In this document: piece after piece, positions 21,531 to 33,669 of the stretch | Numbering within the stretch: the stretch's first letter is position 1 | Layout of the letters: every line of letters starts with the position of its first letter | Assembly (NCBI RefSeq): GCF_008831285.2 | Contig: NC_045141.1 | Span: 8,421,353 to 8,485,352, forward strand | DNA length: 64,000 bases | Direction of reading: 5' to 3' | DNA from: Nymphaea colorata | Taxonomy: Eukaryota; Streptophyta; Magnoliopsida; Nymphaeales; Nymphaeaceae | The notes under the pieces: model-generated | What the model was told of the DNA's origin: nothing | The model's database searches: none | What the model saw: the letters and a program-made list of their open reading frames with translations, nothing else | Program-made: the position numbers and the translations under genes

Positions 21531-23955
21531 ACCCCCAATTCTTCCAATGATTTAATTCCTATCACTGTTGCCCTTGATGGGCAACTTAGCAGCCATACTG
21601 TTCGCAGCTTCCCATAATTCGTGTCCGAATACCATGCAGGCCTATCTCCTGTATAACCCCAAATTTCCAACCTCTCTATGCCATGTGGAGGTTTCAAAGC
21701 CTCCAGCAAACCCTTCTGTTCAGAAGCACTACCAACTTTATCATCCTCTCGCACCTCGAAGTCAAATTTCACCTTAATTAGTTCATGCTTCTCCTTAAGC
21801 TCTGCTTTCTGTGCATCAATTACTTTCACCCTTCCCCCACCCAAACCTTCTATTGACAATTCCCCCTTTAGTTTATTCAAGTCTTTTATTTCCTTAATAT
21901 TGCATCCTCTTGTATCCCCCTTGTCATCGCATACCATAAACCTATGCAAGGTTCGTAAATTAGTAAGCTTCTCCAAGCCTTCGGCTACAAATCCCAATTT
22001 TCTGCATCTTTCAGTCAAAGATACCTCAAGTTGCACACTTCGCCTATTTCCTTGGGCAACTCTCCAATTCTGCTATTACTTAATCCAATGTTTGCAGGTT
22101 ACAGAGTCTGCCGATTGAACTGGGCAACCATCTCACATGAGAATGGCTTTGATCCAAATATTTTAGAAGTGCAAGGTCTTCAATGGACTTTGGCAGCTCA
22201 TCGATCTGACATTCCCTCAATGACAACACCCTCAACTACTTGAAATTGGCTAAGTCTTTAGTATAAACCAAAGGCAACTCACTCGTAATATTGTGCGCAA
22301 CTTATTTGCTGCTCTTGAGGCATTACGCTTTTGCACTTCTGCATTGTTGACACCAAGTAATGACAGATGGTGGGTGTGCTCAGTAGCAGAAGCATGACTA
22401 TATTCCTTTCCACCTATATATAAGGCAAGGTCATGCAAAATGTCATGCAATTTGAGATCCTTATATTCAGTTTCTTCAATCATGAACCGATTTATCAAGT
22501 CACTAATCCATTGGTTAGCAGTCACTTCCACATCAATGGCTTTCTTTTGGTCAATCAATCTATGTGCCATCCATTGCATGACCAATCTATCCATTTTTAT
22601 CTCATGATCCTTTGGATAAATGCAAATATACAAAACAAATCTTCAAATAATGTGCCAAGTCATCGTAGCTCAGCATGAGACCAGGAAGAACGCTACCACA
22701 TATTTCAGAGGATGATGATGTTGAGGAAGGCATCTTCCATTCCCAGATCTCACTCTTCTCATCGGTTTCCCAGTCGTCTTTCGTCTTCATTTTTGTACCC
22801 ATTAAGGATCCTACCGTCTGAACAACAAGTGGCAACCCATCACATTTCGCCACTATTTTCTCCCCAATATGTTTCAAATGGTGACTCTCTAATTCATGTT
22901 CTTGTTTCTTTGCCACACACAGAAACAAGCTCCAACTTTCATCGAAAGACTTTGTGGCAATTTATGAATTTTAGCACCAATCGCTTGGGAGACTTCTACC
23001 TTTCTATTGGTGATGAAAATCTTGCTTTCCTTTGCACCTCCCAACAGGATGGCTGCTAAGTCTCCCCACCACCCATCTAATTCACATAGATCATCTAAGA
23101 CCAATAAGAACTTGCTCTTTGACAGCTTACTCCGTAATCGTGTGCACAAATCACTCAAGGAAGTGGTACCCTTAAGTTCTCTGACCGATTCCTTCCATAT
23201 CTTTTTCATCAAACCCATACGATTTGGCTTCTCTGAAACACAAACCCACCACCTGCGGTTCCCAAACTGTTCTTTGACTTCATTAAAAACCATTTTTGCA
23301 AGAGTTGTTTTCCCAATCCCACCTTGACCTACAATGGATACAATAGAAACACCATCTTTCCGAGCGCACTACTCTCATTGAAGCCATCAAACAAGAGTTC
23401 TTTTACTTTCTCTTTATCATCTGCCCTACCCGTGGGTGGTTGTGCAGTACCTATGAGATGGGTTATCTCTCGAGAATTGTCATGTTCACCACCAATAGGA
23501 ACCTCACTCTTAACTTTTGGTGTTGTGCAAATCCATCATTTTCTTATGTTGTTCCATTTCATTAAGCCTTTGGTTGATCTTTTTAATTTCATTCCCAAGT
23601 TGGTAAGATTCAGATACATGTTCCTTAAAGCAAGAGCACAGAGTGGTCCAGGGCTTCCTTACCTTGTCCCTTTTGCAAAGTGCAATTGTGGTTTGGTATC
23701 GTTCGATGATGTCCTGGGCATCATTGAAAACATCCTTCAGCTCTCCCTACAGATCTCTGTTGTGCTCATTGCTGAAAAAGGGCTTGTGATCTGTGACTTT
23801 GAGGGCCTTCTGAAAGCATCTGAACTTATCCTAGAGCACCTCGAGATCATCATCGGCATTCAAGATGAGATCCACCTTTTCTTCCAACAAGCTGGCTACA
23901 GCCCCAACAGAATAGAAATAGGTGTTTGCACAAGGGTGTCGATTACTGTTGTCAT
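20668..23955 (-). pseudogene. Coiled-coil NB-LRR (CNL) immune receptor, nearly full-length but broken
   Basis: From ATG 23,955 the order is: Rx-type coiled coil (DDDLEVL, DAQDIIERYQ); P-loop GQGGIGKTTLAK (about 23,335-23,300); kinase-2 KFLLVLDDL (about 23,100); RNBS-B SKIFITNRK; GLPL in CDGLPLVVQTVGSLM (about 22,840); a degenerate RNBS-D (LKICFVYLHL, about 22,630); an LHD form of the MHD motif (LHDILHDLA, about 22,430); then LRRs with SIGRLCNLQTL and the repeated PALESL/CEKLKT units to about 20,700. Such proteins are cytoplasmic sensors of pathogen effectors. Lesions include a frameshift near 23,905, several nonsense codons in the coiled coil, frameshifts near 23,350, 22,900, 22,620 and 22,250, and a deletion with a partial direct repeat at 21,130-21,250. 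Stop TAA at 20,668. Confidence 0.9.
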
Positions 23956-23999
23956 CTCCTCTGTTCTTTTTTTCTTGGTAGAAGAAAGAGCTAGCAGAG

Positions 24000-24835
24000 G
24001 AAGACAACTAGAAATCTGAAAATGGAAGGAGAGGAAGGCAAAGGAAGGCCAAACAAATTTAGGTCCACCACTGCTTAAATCTGAAAATGGAAGGAGAAGG
24101 AAGACAAAGGAAGTGCTCTACAGGCTGGCAAGGTCCATGATTGGTGCTAAATAAATCCATAAAAATTCCTGAACCCCAAACTTCTACATCACCTACACTT
24201 CCTCTTTCTCACGTTTGTGGGATTTATAATTGTATTATGTAAAAAGTTTGGATGCATGATTTTTTTTTTCAAAATCCAAAATTTTGTTTAGCCCATCCAA
24301 TTTTCGTGACCTGACCATTGACTAGAAGTACAACTTGTTCGTGCCACGAGGGAATGCCATCAACCTTGCCAAACTCAAGGCTGGTCTATTTGAAGAGACA
24401 AAGATGATGATGTCCCATGATGACCATTACAAAGTGTTTCATATTTAGACTTATGATCAGGATGTCTGGGCTCATACTAATCCAGTTCAGCTGTGTCGTT
24501 CACAAGCTCTGTTTGACAGAACAATGAGCTCAGAACGGGATGTGAAAGGTCATTCTAACAATGGCAACAGAGCATGATCAAGTGGAACTAGCCATGCAAG
24601 GTTGGCTCAGACCAATTACATAGCCAGGACTAGGTGTTGTTACTAGTCTTTTCAGCTATTTCCTTTCAAGTGGGCGTTCTTGATTTCATGCATAGAAGGC
24701 TTCAGTTGAGGGTTTAAAACAAGTGACGCAAGAAGCAAGTCCAACAATATCCCCAAAAGAAAAAAATTGTTCTTCCAATCAAACTCTCATTTTCACACAG
24801 TGGTGAAATGTACAGTTCATTAAGTACCTCTGTGG

Positions 24836-24902
<67 letters not shown>

Positions 24903-26060
24903 ATATATATATAGATCTAGAGATATTAAAAAAACAGTAGATCTTGATCCCATCTGCAATCGGCTTGCCGACATATAATGACAGCAGTTGTAGAAATTGG
25001 AGCAAAAGAAGAGAGAAAAGCTTCAGCTTTGGATGCTTTCTGATAGGTGCATAAAAGGTCAGACTTTCACTCCCAGAAGTTTATCTTGATCCAATGAAGG
25101 ATGCTGGGAGGTAGGCTCCCCACCATTTATTAAGAAGGATTCATATGTACACGACAGAAGTTTATCTTGATCAAATTTAGTGTTTTCTTCTACAAAAAAA
25201 GTACAAGTATCGGCAATTAAGAAAATAAACATTATAGGCTAAGTGCACTCATGCAGGGGTATACAAGCTAATAGAATACGAATGGTATTAAGTTGAAGAC
25301 AAAACAATTAATAAATGGAGTTCCAACCAGTGAAAATGGTGTCAATTACATATTGTGGTTCATACGGATGTTGACAAATTCAATTTTTTTCTTTTCATTT
25401 TTGTCCACTTGTGTGTGGCTTAGCCTACCATCTTTAGATCCCTCGTATTTTATTTTCCTCTTGAAATCCCAATCAAGGAATCAAGAACAAATTGATAGTG
25501 GTCCCTCCTTTTTTTAGACAGTGATTCATTTTTTTATGAAATTACAAATTTTGTCAAACATAAAAATACCAATAATTTCAAAAATATGTCATAGTGTTAT
25601 AGGAGAAATTATGGCCGTGGTGAGAATATAATGTACATGATGGGTATTATATGAAAATGTAAATCAAATTCTTGAGAGATTGGTGAGTCCTTATGGTCTC
25701 TTATTCATCTAATATGTAGTTTATAGCTAGAATATTTCTTCTTTTTCTTCTTTCAATAGAACCTGATTAGTTAAATTTAAATTTGATTCCACAAGGTATA
25801 GTACTAAATTGCATTTGAAGTCTGTTTGTAATAATCCTATACAAAATTGATCATTTGCAATTCATCTGTCCCCACATATAGAGAAAGCCCCAAGCGGTGT
25901 AGCATGGTTGCCTGGACTGACAAGACAACAAAAGTTCACTGTTAGTTCATTTATTATGGGTGCTACTGCTAGGGACTGCAAAAGATTGATGCATGACACT
26001 TTAGTTGACATGTACTCTGCTCTCCACCCAGAACCGGGTTAGAGGAAAAAAGGAAGGGGC
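24000..26060. other. Upstream flank of the NB-LRR gene, first tandem unit
   Basis: Non-coding. Contains the conserved upstream block (24,440-25,050), a CT/TA microsatellite (about 24,836-24,912) and a second conserved block (25,600-26,060, including TATGTAGTTTATAGCTAGAATATT). Collinear with 27,080-28,500 with several deletions there. No independent gene was recognised. Confidence 0.65.
24836..24912. repeat. (CT)n-(TA)n compound microsatellite
   Basis: A CT run followed by about 30 TA dinucleotides with one interruption, in the upstream flank of the NB-LRR copy. Confidence 0.95.
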
Positions 26061-26070
26061 TTCAGCCTCC

Positions 26071-26385
26071 TCAGGGCATTCATATAAACTAAAGCAAAAA
26101 ATACAGTTGTGAGATGAATTTAATCCAAACCATCAATCAGTAAAGAAAACACAGTGACAAGAGCGTCATTTTCATCAGGATAGACCAAGGGTATTCATAT
26201 AAAATAAAGCAAAAAAAAGTAGTTGTGATATGAATTTAATCCATAATATCCACCAGTAAAAGAGACAAAGTGACCAGAACATCATTTTCTTTACGATAGA
26301 CAAAGGGTATTCATACAAACTAAAAGCAAAAAAAAAAAAAAAGGAACACAGTTATGAAATGAATTCAATCCAAAGCATCCACCCT
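26071..26385. repeat. 115-bp minisatellite, array A (about 3 units)
   Basis: Units begin at about 26,071, 26,189 and 26,308 with GGGTATTCATATAAA or variants, followed by an AAAGCAAAAA run, CAGTTGTGATATGAATTTAAT, and ACGATAGACAAAG. The last unit runs directly into the truncated NB-LRR coding sequence at about 26,385. Confidence 0.9.
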
Positions 26386-27016
26386 TCTGTGCCTTACTAC
26401 TTTGTATAGAGTCATTCGACCAGAGCTTTTCTACTATCACCTTTTTATCATCCTCCCTCCCTGTAGGTGGTTGTACACCCATGTGATGGGTTGTCTCTCG
26501 GGGGTTGTCATGTTCACCACTAACAGGACCCTCACTACCAATATCTCTTGGTGTTATTCCGAGCACATCCGCCATTATCTTATTTTTTTCTATTTTATCA
26601 AGCTTTTGGCTGATATTTTTAATATCAATTGCAAGGTTGTAGGAAGCAGATATATGTTCCTTAAAGCAAGAGCACAGAATGGTCCAGGGCTTCCTTACCT
26701 TGTTCCGTGAAGTTATAGAATGCTTGTCCCTTTTGCAAATTGCAATTGTGCTTTGGTATCCTTCGATGATGTCCTGGGCATCATAGAAAATATCCTTCAG
26801 CTCTCTCTCCAGATCTCTGTTGCGCTCATTGCTGAAAAAGGGCTTGTGATCTGTGACTTTGAGGGCCTTCCCAAAGTATCTCAGCTTCTGCTGGAGCACC
26901 TCGAGATCGTCTTTGGCATTCAAGATGAGGTCCACCTTTTCTTTGAACAAGCTGGTTACATCCCCCAACAGAATAGAAACAGGTGTTTACACAAGGGTGT
27001 TGATTACTGTTGTCAT
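26385..27016 (-). pseudogene. Truncated CNL immune receptor: coiled-coil domain only
   Basis: From ATG 27,016 the frame encodes the same Rx-type coiled coil as the gene at 20.7-24.0 kb (DDLEVLQQKLRYF, LKDIFYDAQDIIEGYQ), interrupted by TAA at codon 10, where the sister copy has CAA. From 26,968 it is open through the linker (PVSGEHDNPRETTHHMG) up to SKAQKGG, and then meets the minisatellite just before the expected P-loop. NB-ARC and LRR are absent. Truncated CC-only proteins exist in plants, and the downstream Met at 26,968 would permit one lacking about 17 N-terminal residues, but I see no sign that this is selected. Confidence 0.85.
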
Positions 27017-27079
27017 CTCCTCCTCTGTTTTTTTCTTGGTGGAAGAAAGACCTAGCAGAGGAAGAGAACTAGAAATCTG

Positions 27080-28500
27080 AAAATGGAAGAAGAGGAAGAT
27101 GAAGGAATGCCAAACGAATTTAGGTCCGCCATTGCTTAAATCTGAAAATGGAAGGAGAAGGACGACGAAGGAAGTGCTCTACAGGCTGGCAAGGTCCATG
27201 ATTCCCGAACCACAAAGTTCTACATCACCAACACTTCCTCTTCCTCACGTTTGTCTGATTTTTCATTGTATTATGTAAAAAGCTTGGATGCATGATTTCT
27301 TTTTTGAAATCCAAAATTTTATTTAGCCCATCCTAGTTTTGCGATCTGACCATTGACTAGAAGTACAACTTGTTCGTGCCATCATCCTTGCAGAAGTGGT
27401 GGTGCTGTTGCAACTTGCACGTCACCCACTCTGGGTGGGGGGATGTGAAAGGTCTCCCTAACAATAGCAAGAGTGAATGATAAAGTGGCACTAGCCACAA
27501 GTTGGCTCAGACCAATTAGATAGCCAGGGCTAGGTGTTGTTACTAGTCTTTTCAGCTATTTCCTTTCAAGTGGGCTTTCTTGATTTCTCCAAAAGGCTGC
27601 AGTTGAGGGTTTAAAACAAGTGATGCAAGAAGCAAAATCCAACAATAACTCCAAAAATAAAAAATCGTTCTTCCATCAGAAAAATAAACATTATAGGCTA
27701 AGTGCATTCATGGAGAGGTATGTAAGCGAATAGAATTTGAAAATGAAGACAAAGTCAAATTTTTTTCTTTTCATTTTTGTCATACCTTTGTCCACTTGCG
27801 TGTGGTTCAGCCTACAATCTTTAGATGCCTCATATTTTCTTTTCCTCTTAAAATCCCAATCGAGTTATCAAGAACAAATTGATATTTGCCCCTTTGCTTT
27901 TTTTTCAGACGGTCATTCATTTTCTTAAGAAATTATTTGTTTTAAATTTTTAATGTTGTCTCAGCATTAATTATTTTTCTCAACTTTAAAATGTTAAAAA
28001 AATCAAATACCATTAATTTAAAAAATATGTCAGTGTTATAAGAGAAATTAGAATATAATGTACATGATGGGTATTATTGAATCTCTCAAATGAGAATGTA
28101 AATCAAGTTGTTAAGAGATCAGTGAGTCCATATGGTCTCTTATTCGTCTAATATGTAGTTTATAACTAGAATATTTCTTCTCCTTTTCTTCTTCTTACAA
28201 CAGAATCTAACTAGATCAATCTAAATTTGATTCCACAAAGTAGAATAGCTAAATTGCATTTGATGTCTGTTTGTAATAATCCTATACAAAATTGACCATT
28301 TGCAATTCATTATGTCCTCACGTATGGAGAAAGCCCCAAGAGGTGTAGCGTAGTTGGTCGAACCAATGAATGTTCACTGTTAGTTCATTTATTATGAGTA
28401 CTACTGCTAGAGACTGCAAAAGATAGACGTGTGACACTTTAGTTGACATGTATACTGCTCTCCACCTAGGACTGGGTTTGAAGAAAAAGGAAAGGGGCTT
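27080..28500. repeat. Second tandem unit of NB-LRR upstream sequence
   Basis: Collinear with 24,020-26,060 but shorter. Matching landmarks include AAATGGAAGGAGAAGG, GTTGTTACTAGTCTTTTCAG, ATTATAGGCTAAGTGCA and GCAAAAGATAGACGTGTGACA (GCAAAAGATTGATGCATGACA in the first unit). Together with the coiled-coil copies this defines a direct tandem duplication of about 2.4-3.0 kb. No separate gene was recognised. Confidence 0.8.
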
Positions 28501-28510
28501 CGGCCTCTTA

Positions 28511-29010
28511 AGGGTACTCATATAAACTAAAGCAAAAAACACAGTTGTGAAATGAATTTAGTCCAAACCACCAATCAGTTAAGAAAACACGGTGACAAGA
28601 GCATCATTTTCATTATGATAGCCCAAGGGTATTCGTATAAACTAAAGAAAAAAAGGCAGTTGTGATATGAATTTAATCCATAATATCCACCAGTAAAAGA
28701 GATAAAGTGACGAGAACATCATTTTCTTTACGATAGACAAAGGGTGTTTGCAAAAACTAAAGCAAAAAAAGACAGTTATGAAATGAATTTAATCCGAAGC
28801 ATCCAGCAGTCAAAAAGACAGTGATAAGAGTATAATTTTATTTACGATAGACCCAAAAGAATGGCTGCAAGGTGCTTGAACTGGCATTAAGCACTAAGAG
28901 ATTGTATTGCTCGTTCATTGAGGAAGAAGCCCCTTTAACCCTTCCCATAAACTAAAGAAAAAAAAAGCAGTTGTGATATGAATTTAATCCATAATATCCA
29001 CCAGTAAAAG
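28511..29010. repeat. 115-bp minisatellite, array B with spacer
   Basis: Three units (about 28,514, 28,626 and 28,741), then a spacer (GACCCAAAAGAATGGCTGCA to GAGGAAGAAGCCCC) and one partial unit at about 28,947-29,010. The same unit-plus-spacer order recurs at 30,046-30,745. Confidence 0.88.
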
Positions 29011-29299
29011 ATTTGATGCTTATCCCCTACAGGCTACTCTATCGCCCATAGAAAGTGGCCAATTCCAGAATCGGGCAAGATTGGGCATACGCTGAAGGAA
29101 CACATCGTTGGTGAATCACACCCCCTTTATTCGATGTTTATATGTTTGGATTTGAATATGAATGAAAGAAAATTTCATATCATATTCAAATTTAATTTTT
29201 CAATTCCAATTCAAGTCCGATTCAAATTCTGGTTTCATTTTTACATCTAAATCCAAATCCAACTTTTAAATACACAACTAAGATCAGAACCACATTATG

Positions 29300-29336
<37 letters not shown>

Positions 29337-30045
29337 TTACTATCTTTAATTCAAAAAATATGGATATTATTTATAAGATATTTACTTGAATTGAATATAG
29401 GAATCTCAATTAGATTGAATATTTGTTAAAAGCTAAGTTGGAATGTGGTAAAACGCAGACACATATGCTTAGTGGGTGCAACGGGTTCAGACGGTAAGTG
29501 CAAATGCAAATTTAAATTTGATTTTTTTTATATATCTGATCGATTTAAGTGCTTGGATAACTGATTTAAATTTGACCTTTTATCGAATCACCAAGCTTTG
29601 GAATTGCTGAATCACAAACAGGAAGTCAGAACTTTTGAAATTGCTAGTTCAAAGCCTACCATGCTCCAACCTGTCAACATGCACGAAGTGGGCATCAATG
29701 AGCTAGGCAGTCCTTGAGTGGAAGACACTTAGAACATTTAAGTGGTAGAGGTAGTACAATGGGGTATTTTAGCTTTATAGCCGAAATGATTTTGATTCAA
29801 TGATGTTGATGGGTGCACTCAAAAACTCCCACTCACTCTAAAAATAACAATCTGTTCATCATGGAGGGCCAACCCATTTGAAAATGGAGAATCAAATCTA
29901 CCTGTCCATTAAAGAAATGAGAAAAGAAAACGAAAAAAGGACACCATGCACATGGTTGCCCTTCTACCTTTTCCTTTTTAAACTAGACATCATGGCTCTT
30001 TGGTAGCCAACTCTTCAAGGAAGGAATCAACAGACTCAATCTAAG
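29011..30045. other. AT-rich intergenic stretch
   Basis: No gene seen. Contains an ATTCAAATTTAATTTT-rich block (29,130-29,420) and a TA microsatellite (about 29,299-29,337), then non-repetitive AT-rich sequence up to the next minisatellite block. Confidence 0.5.
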
Positions 30046-30745
30046 AGGTGGCAAGAGCATCATTTTAATTAGGATAGACCAAGGCTATTTGTATAAACTA
30101 AAGCAAAAAAAAAGGCAGTTATGATATGAATTTAATCCATAATATCCACCTGTAATAGACACAGTGACGAGAACATCATTTTGTTTACCATAGACAAAGG
30201 GTATTCGTACAAACTAGAGCAAAAAAAAGACAGTTATGAGATGAATTTAATCCAAAGCATCCAGCAGTCAAAAAGACGGTGATAAGAGAATAATTTTATT
30301 TATGACAGACCCAAAAGAATGGCTGCAAGATGCTTGAACTGGCTTTAAGCACTAAAAGATTGCATTGCTCATTCATTGAGGAAGAAGCCCCTTTAACCCT
30401 TCTTTCTCAGCATCATTTTCATTAGGATAGGCCAAGGGTATTGTATAAACTAAAGCAAAAAAGGGCAGTTGTGATATGAATCTAATCCATAATATCCACC
30501 AATAAAAGAGACAAAGTGACGAGAACATCATTTTCTTTACCATAGACAAAGGGTATTCGTACAAACTAAAGCAAAAAAAAGGACAGTTATGAAATCAATT
30601 TAATCCAAAGCATCCAGCAGTCAAAAAGACAGTGATAAGAGAATAATTTTATTTATGATAGACCCAAAAGAATGGCTGCAAGGTGCTTGAACTGGCTTTA
30701 AACACCAAAAGATTGCATTACTCATTCACTGAGGAAGCCCCTTTA
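30046..30745. repeat. 115-bp minisatellite, arrays C and D in a higher-order repeat
   Basis: Two consecutive copies of a compound unit of about 350 bp: two 115-bp units followed by the spacer GACCCAAAAGAATGGCTGCA...GAAGCCCCTTTAAC. The copies start at about 30,050 and 30,408 and are very similar, suggesting recent unequal exchange. Confidence 0.88.
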
Positions 30746-32061
30746 ACACTTCTCCCTCTCTCTCTCTCTGTGTGTGTGTGTGTGTATGTCTGTGTGTTCA
30801 TTACATATGGTAACTTCAACTGATTTGGTGACATAGCCTCCTTTTATTGCTGGAACATTGCCTAATTTCCATTTTTTGTTTGTGTATGCAATCTATGGAG
30901 CAAGTTTGCTCAGCTTAACAACAAATGCATGCCGTGAAGCAGCAACTGCAGTACTTTCTATCTATTTTTTCAAACTTCAATCTTCCATCTGACATTTCCT
31001 AGTTCCTGTTTTTTATGCTTTACTCTGTATGTGTCAATATGCATGCATGCATCTGTGTATGTGTGTGTGAGAGAAAGAGAGAGAGGGAGACAGAGCGAGA
31101 GTAAAAAACAGGACAGTTGAGTGACAAAAAAGGAGTCCACCCATGAGGAATGAGATTACTTCACCAAAGAGATATTGCCTCAGGGGCCCCAACCACCAAG
31201 AAGTTCTGGCTGGATGACATGGACCCTGCACGCTTTTGCATATGGCTGCCATGTTACTCTTTGCCAAACACTTTTCATGTTGACATGACACCCCTCAATT
31301 TTTTTCCCCTCTCTATGTATCTTAAACTTGTTTTATAGTCAACGTTAATGGCACAGCAAGGTTTAAATCCCAAGACAATAATAGATGGTAAATTTTTACT
31401 TTCTATGTCTAGCTGAAAACAACAAATCCTTCATCTCATTTCCCCACATTAATTTTGAAGTTCTTCAACTCCAGACATTTTGAGCCCACAATGCCAGCTA
31501 GCCAAACAAGTTCTGCAACATCAGCCACAGGCATCATATCTCATATAAATGGAAAATTCAAGGCCAAGATGTCAATAGGCATGCATGAATGAGTATACAC
31601 ATCCAACATGTCTGTTTCAACACCACCAAACCTTGGATTAAAACTTACATCACCAAGAGTCTACCCGTTGAACATGTGTAAATAGTTGGTTATCAACGTG
31701 ACTGCCCACTTTTTTTAATTTCCCTTACATGATGTCTTTATCTTCATGATCTTCAATGCGTCCATGATCTGCATGTTGTAAGCTTGGGACAAAGAATATA
31801 GAAGTCAGCATCCCGTGAAGTCTGATGTGCATCATCTTCATTCCTACGTTCAGTAGCTGGTTCCACAATTTTTTTGAAGGAGAAATTGCTCTCTTGCTTG
31901 AGAGTCTAGAGTAAACATTTCTTTAGGAGTAACAAACCTTAATACACATTACCGTTAGTTGGTTGAATCAGTTCATGTGATTGAACAACATTCCCATTGT
32001 GTTATCAACTTATATTCTAACAATTGAACACATGTTGTGCCACTTTATTACACACAGACAC

Positions 32062-32098
<37 letters not shown>

Positions 32099-32873
32099 CA
32101 AACTGTCATAAAATATGAGAAATAGTAACTAGCATTGTGGTCAAATGGCTGTCCATCCATTAGCAATAATTTTCTTGACCAAGAGTAGTACACCTAATTA
32201 AAGTTACAACATACAGTTCTTGATTGATATTCAAATTTGGCATCCTGAATAAGGGACAGACAAATTTTTACCTCTTAAAGGACTCACATCACTGCACACC
32301 AGATATCAGTTTAACAACAGTTAATTTCCCATGTGCCACATGCCCAATTCTACCTGAAAAATTGGAATAAATGGTCACTCAGTTTGTGTGCATACCTCAG
32401 GCGGGAACATTAAAAATTCTTTTACAGTTATAAACAAAGTAAATAATCACCTTTTTCACCCAAAGTAAATCTTCCCTCCTTTTACGTTCTCTCTTTTTTA
32501 ACTTGGGTATCTTTCTTACTGCAAATACATGAAAGAAAAAAGATTTATCTGAAGAAGAGAAAGGAACTGCAACTAAACAGAAAGATGCAGATCTGAAACG
32601 GGTGCAGTTGGTACATCCTTTTCAGGGAGGGTGCATGCACTGCTCTTCAGGGAGCTGTGGTTATAGCATTCCTGCCTACTGGGGTTCAAGCAAGGTAAAC
32701 ACCGTGGCTGTTAGGGGAACATTATAGAATATGAAAAATTTATACTGACACCACCAACAGCAGATGCCGAAATCATGCTCCCTCTTTCACTAGATTCACA
32801 CCGAACGTGAATCTAAGCTGATGAAAACCGTCTCCTTGTTTTGCATGGTTCACAATATAATCCTCTGCTATGT
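30746..32873. other. Intergenic region with microsatellites
   Basis: No gene recognised. Contains CT/TG repeats (30,752-30,787), TG/GA repeats (31,055-31,104) and a TA tract (32,066-32,096). Short frames across 31,034-31,338 look like chance. The last part is the 3' flank of the NB-LRR fragment on the minus strand. Confidence 0.5.
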
Positions 32874-33239
32874 TCATCCATGTCGACAGCCTTCACACGA
32901 GAAAACAGATCGCATGTCAGGAACAGATGAAGTCAAGATGTCCATTAACTCCTGCCGCAGATCAAGTGCAGAACAGCTGTCAATTGTCAACAATTCAAGC
33001 TTGAAGAGGCAGGCGATCTGTTTCTTTGCATCCGTGGGACATGTTGTAGCTACTGCATCATTTTGTTGGAGAGTAATGTTATTGATGTCTGCCAAGGACT
33101 TGAGATTGGGGATGTCAGAAAGGCATAGGTATCTTAGTTTCGGGGGGCATTTCCAGTAGCCTCCCAAGGTGATGTCCCCGGTGAAACCTTCCAGTAGCAA
33201 TTCCTCCAGTTGGGAGAGACACCACACCCACTGGAAATG
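32874..33239 (-). pseudogene. NB-LRR fragment: last LRRs and C-terminus
   Basis: Aligns with the end of the main NB-LRR gene: QWVWCLSQLEELLLEGF, LGGYWKCPPKLRYL, IPNLKSLADINNIT, then IACLFKLELLTIDSCSALDL and RQELMDIL. It starts abruptly at about 33,239 and ends at a stop at 32,874, after a divergent tail. The frame is open throughout, which is unusual among the copies here, but it begins mid-repeat and lacks CC, NB-ARC and most LRRs. It is more diverged than the 45-46 kb copy. Confidence 0.85.
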
Positions 33240-33669
33240 GATTGGATTTATATCAGTTTGAAAATGGATTCAACATGCATATTCTTGAATTATGACAAGT
33301 AAAAACATATCCATTCGCTGTAACAGCTTCATGCGGGTTAGGCCCCTTACCTTCATTCAAACAAGATCACCTATACAGGGAAAGGTTAGCTTTATATAAA
33401 TGCTAATTTTCACAATCAGAAAAACAAAGGGTTGACTAAACCCTCCAGATGAGCAAAAAGAGAAAACCAACTATGAGCAGCTGTTGGTCTTCACAAGATA
33501 AATTTCCCCTCTCCTTTAGATGGGCATTATGAACACACCAAAATCGACCATAGAGTTCCCTTTTTCCGCCTTCACCCTGTACTCAAAACCTTCTAAAAAT
33601 CTGCTGCAAACAGCCCATGCAGCTCTGATGCGTTCTGCCATCTTGATATTGGTAACATCAATAAAATAA

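Noticed and set aside
23324-24019. Plus-strand 231-codon frame, with a similar one at 26,402-27,055
   Set aside because: Antisense of the NB-LRR coiled-coil region; the minus strand carries the recognisable domain in both copies.
26071-30745. CRISPR-like spacing of repeats
   Set aside because: Plant nuclear DNA; the repeats are long, diverged tandem units with no uniform spacers.
32640-32705. Possible tRNA gene around GGGGTTCAAGC
   Set aside because: The acceptor and D arms do not pair; only the short B-box-like word matches.
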